From positions 992,001 to 1,056,000 of the forward strand of contig NZ_OY762899.1 in NCBI RefSeq assembly GCF_963666545.1: 64,000 nt of DNA, written 5' to 3'. This DNA is from an uncultured Bacteroides sp. (GTDB lineage: Bacteria; Bacteroidota; Bacteroidia; Bacteroidales; Bacteroidaceae). Made by a program: the position numbers and the translations under genes. The notes beneath the pieces are model-generated. The model searched no databases, was not told the origin of the DNA, and was given only the letters and a program-made list of their open reading frames with translations. Below, one piece after another: positions 63,658 to 64,000 of this stretch (positions within the stretch are counted from its first letter, which is position 1; the number at the start of each line of letters is the position of its first letter).

Positions 63658-64000
63658 CTACATCAAGTTACTAGCTAGTTCACTCAGATGACTACGCTCT
63701 CCTTTCACCAGATTGATGTGAGCAAAGATGTTCTGGTCCTTCATGCGATCGATCATGTAAACCAAGCCATTGGACTGGCTATCCAGATAAGGTTGATCTA
63801 TCTGCTGAATATCACCCGTAAACACCATTTTCGTTCCTTCGCCCGCACGGGTAATGATGGTTTTGATTTCATGCGGAGTGAGGTTCTGCGCCTCATCGAT
63901 GATGCAATACGTATCGCTCAGACTGCGACCACGGATAAAGGCGAGGGCTTCGATGACCAGTTGATCGCTCTTCTGCATATCCTCAAGGCGCTTCACCTCG
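63658..64000 (-). CDS. phoH: PhoH-family ATPase, C-terminal part (cut by window edge)
   Basis: The last 113 codons of a PhoH-like P-loop protein. [20 protein letters not shown] holds the Walker B aspartate/glutamate (IIDEAQN). Next come [20 protein letters not shown] (sensor region) and [20 protein letters not shown]. The stop TAG is at 63658-63660. The Walker A and N-terminal part lie beyond the window. The family is thought to be an RNA helicase/ribonuclease-linked ATPase. It converges on the HTCS gene. Confidence 0.94.
   Translation of the reverse strand, partial: EVKRLEDMQKSDQLVIEALAFIRGRSLSDTYCIIDEAQNLTPHEIKTIITRAGEGTKMVFTGDIQQIDQPYLDSQSNGLVYMIDRMKDQNIFAHINLVKGERSHLSELASNLM

Overview
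This window looks like the chromosome of a gut Bacteroidales species, most likely Bacteroides. The signs are a UpxY-type antiterminator heading a capsule operon, a SusC/SusD pair with a hybrid two-component regulator, a DUF4494 gene, lipoprotein signals of the Bacteroides kind, and promoter-like TTTG/TTG-N19-20-TAnnTTTG elements. No rRNA, tRNA or CRISPR array was seen.

Positions 1 to about 41,225 form a very large capsular or exopolysaccharide locus read on the minus strand, so its 5' end is at the right. A candidate promoter (41194-41224) and a leader of about 350 nt precede upxY. Next come the export and length-control genes: two BY-kinases around a Wza lipoprotein, and a YjbH-like outer-membrane protein. 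After these come a WbpM-like dehydratase and fnlB/fnlA, then an AT-rich cassette of flippase, polymerase and glycosyltransferases, with fnlC (UDP-L-FucNAc pathway) inside it. An IS66 element inserted in an older, decayed IS66 element follows (16177-20836). Beyond it is an initiation module: a second WbpM-like dehydratase, WbuC cupin, WecA/WbpL-like phosphoglycosyl transferase and 4-reductase. The left part holds precursor genes: gmd-fcl, glmS, ugd, a galacturonokinase-like GHMP kinase with a partner nucleotidyltransferase, a UDP-uronate epimerase, manC, and a second gmd-fcl pair cut by the window edge.

The predicted sugar nucleotides are GDP-L-fucose, UDP-GlcA/UDP-GalA, UDP-L-FucNAc and a UDP-6-deoxy-HexNAc (QuiNAc or D-FucNAc). 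The last probably primes the repeat unit on undecaprenyl phosphate.

Positions 41,874-44,027 carry three housekeeping genes on the plus strand (DUF4494, YggS-type PLP protein, DHODH-like protein). Positions 44,073-59,188 are a polysaccharide-utilisation operon on the minus strand: SusC, SusD, GH2, GH43, GH35, a sialate O-acetylesterase-like protein, a DUF5009 membrane protein and a parallel beta-helix protein. A divergent hybrid two-component regulator (59446-63402) is its likely activator. The enzyme set suggests a beta-galactoside-rich plant glycan such as type II arabinogalactan (inference). The window ends in phoH.

The points most worth a second look are: a 22-bp-period array of four 18-bp dyad modules at 63512-63595; the galacturonokinase-like salvage module; and an IS66 end remnant whose promoter now faces gmd, with the same geometry as the two other IS66 ends in the window.
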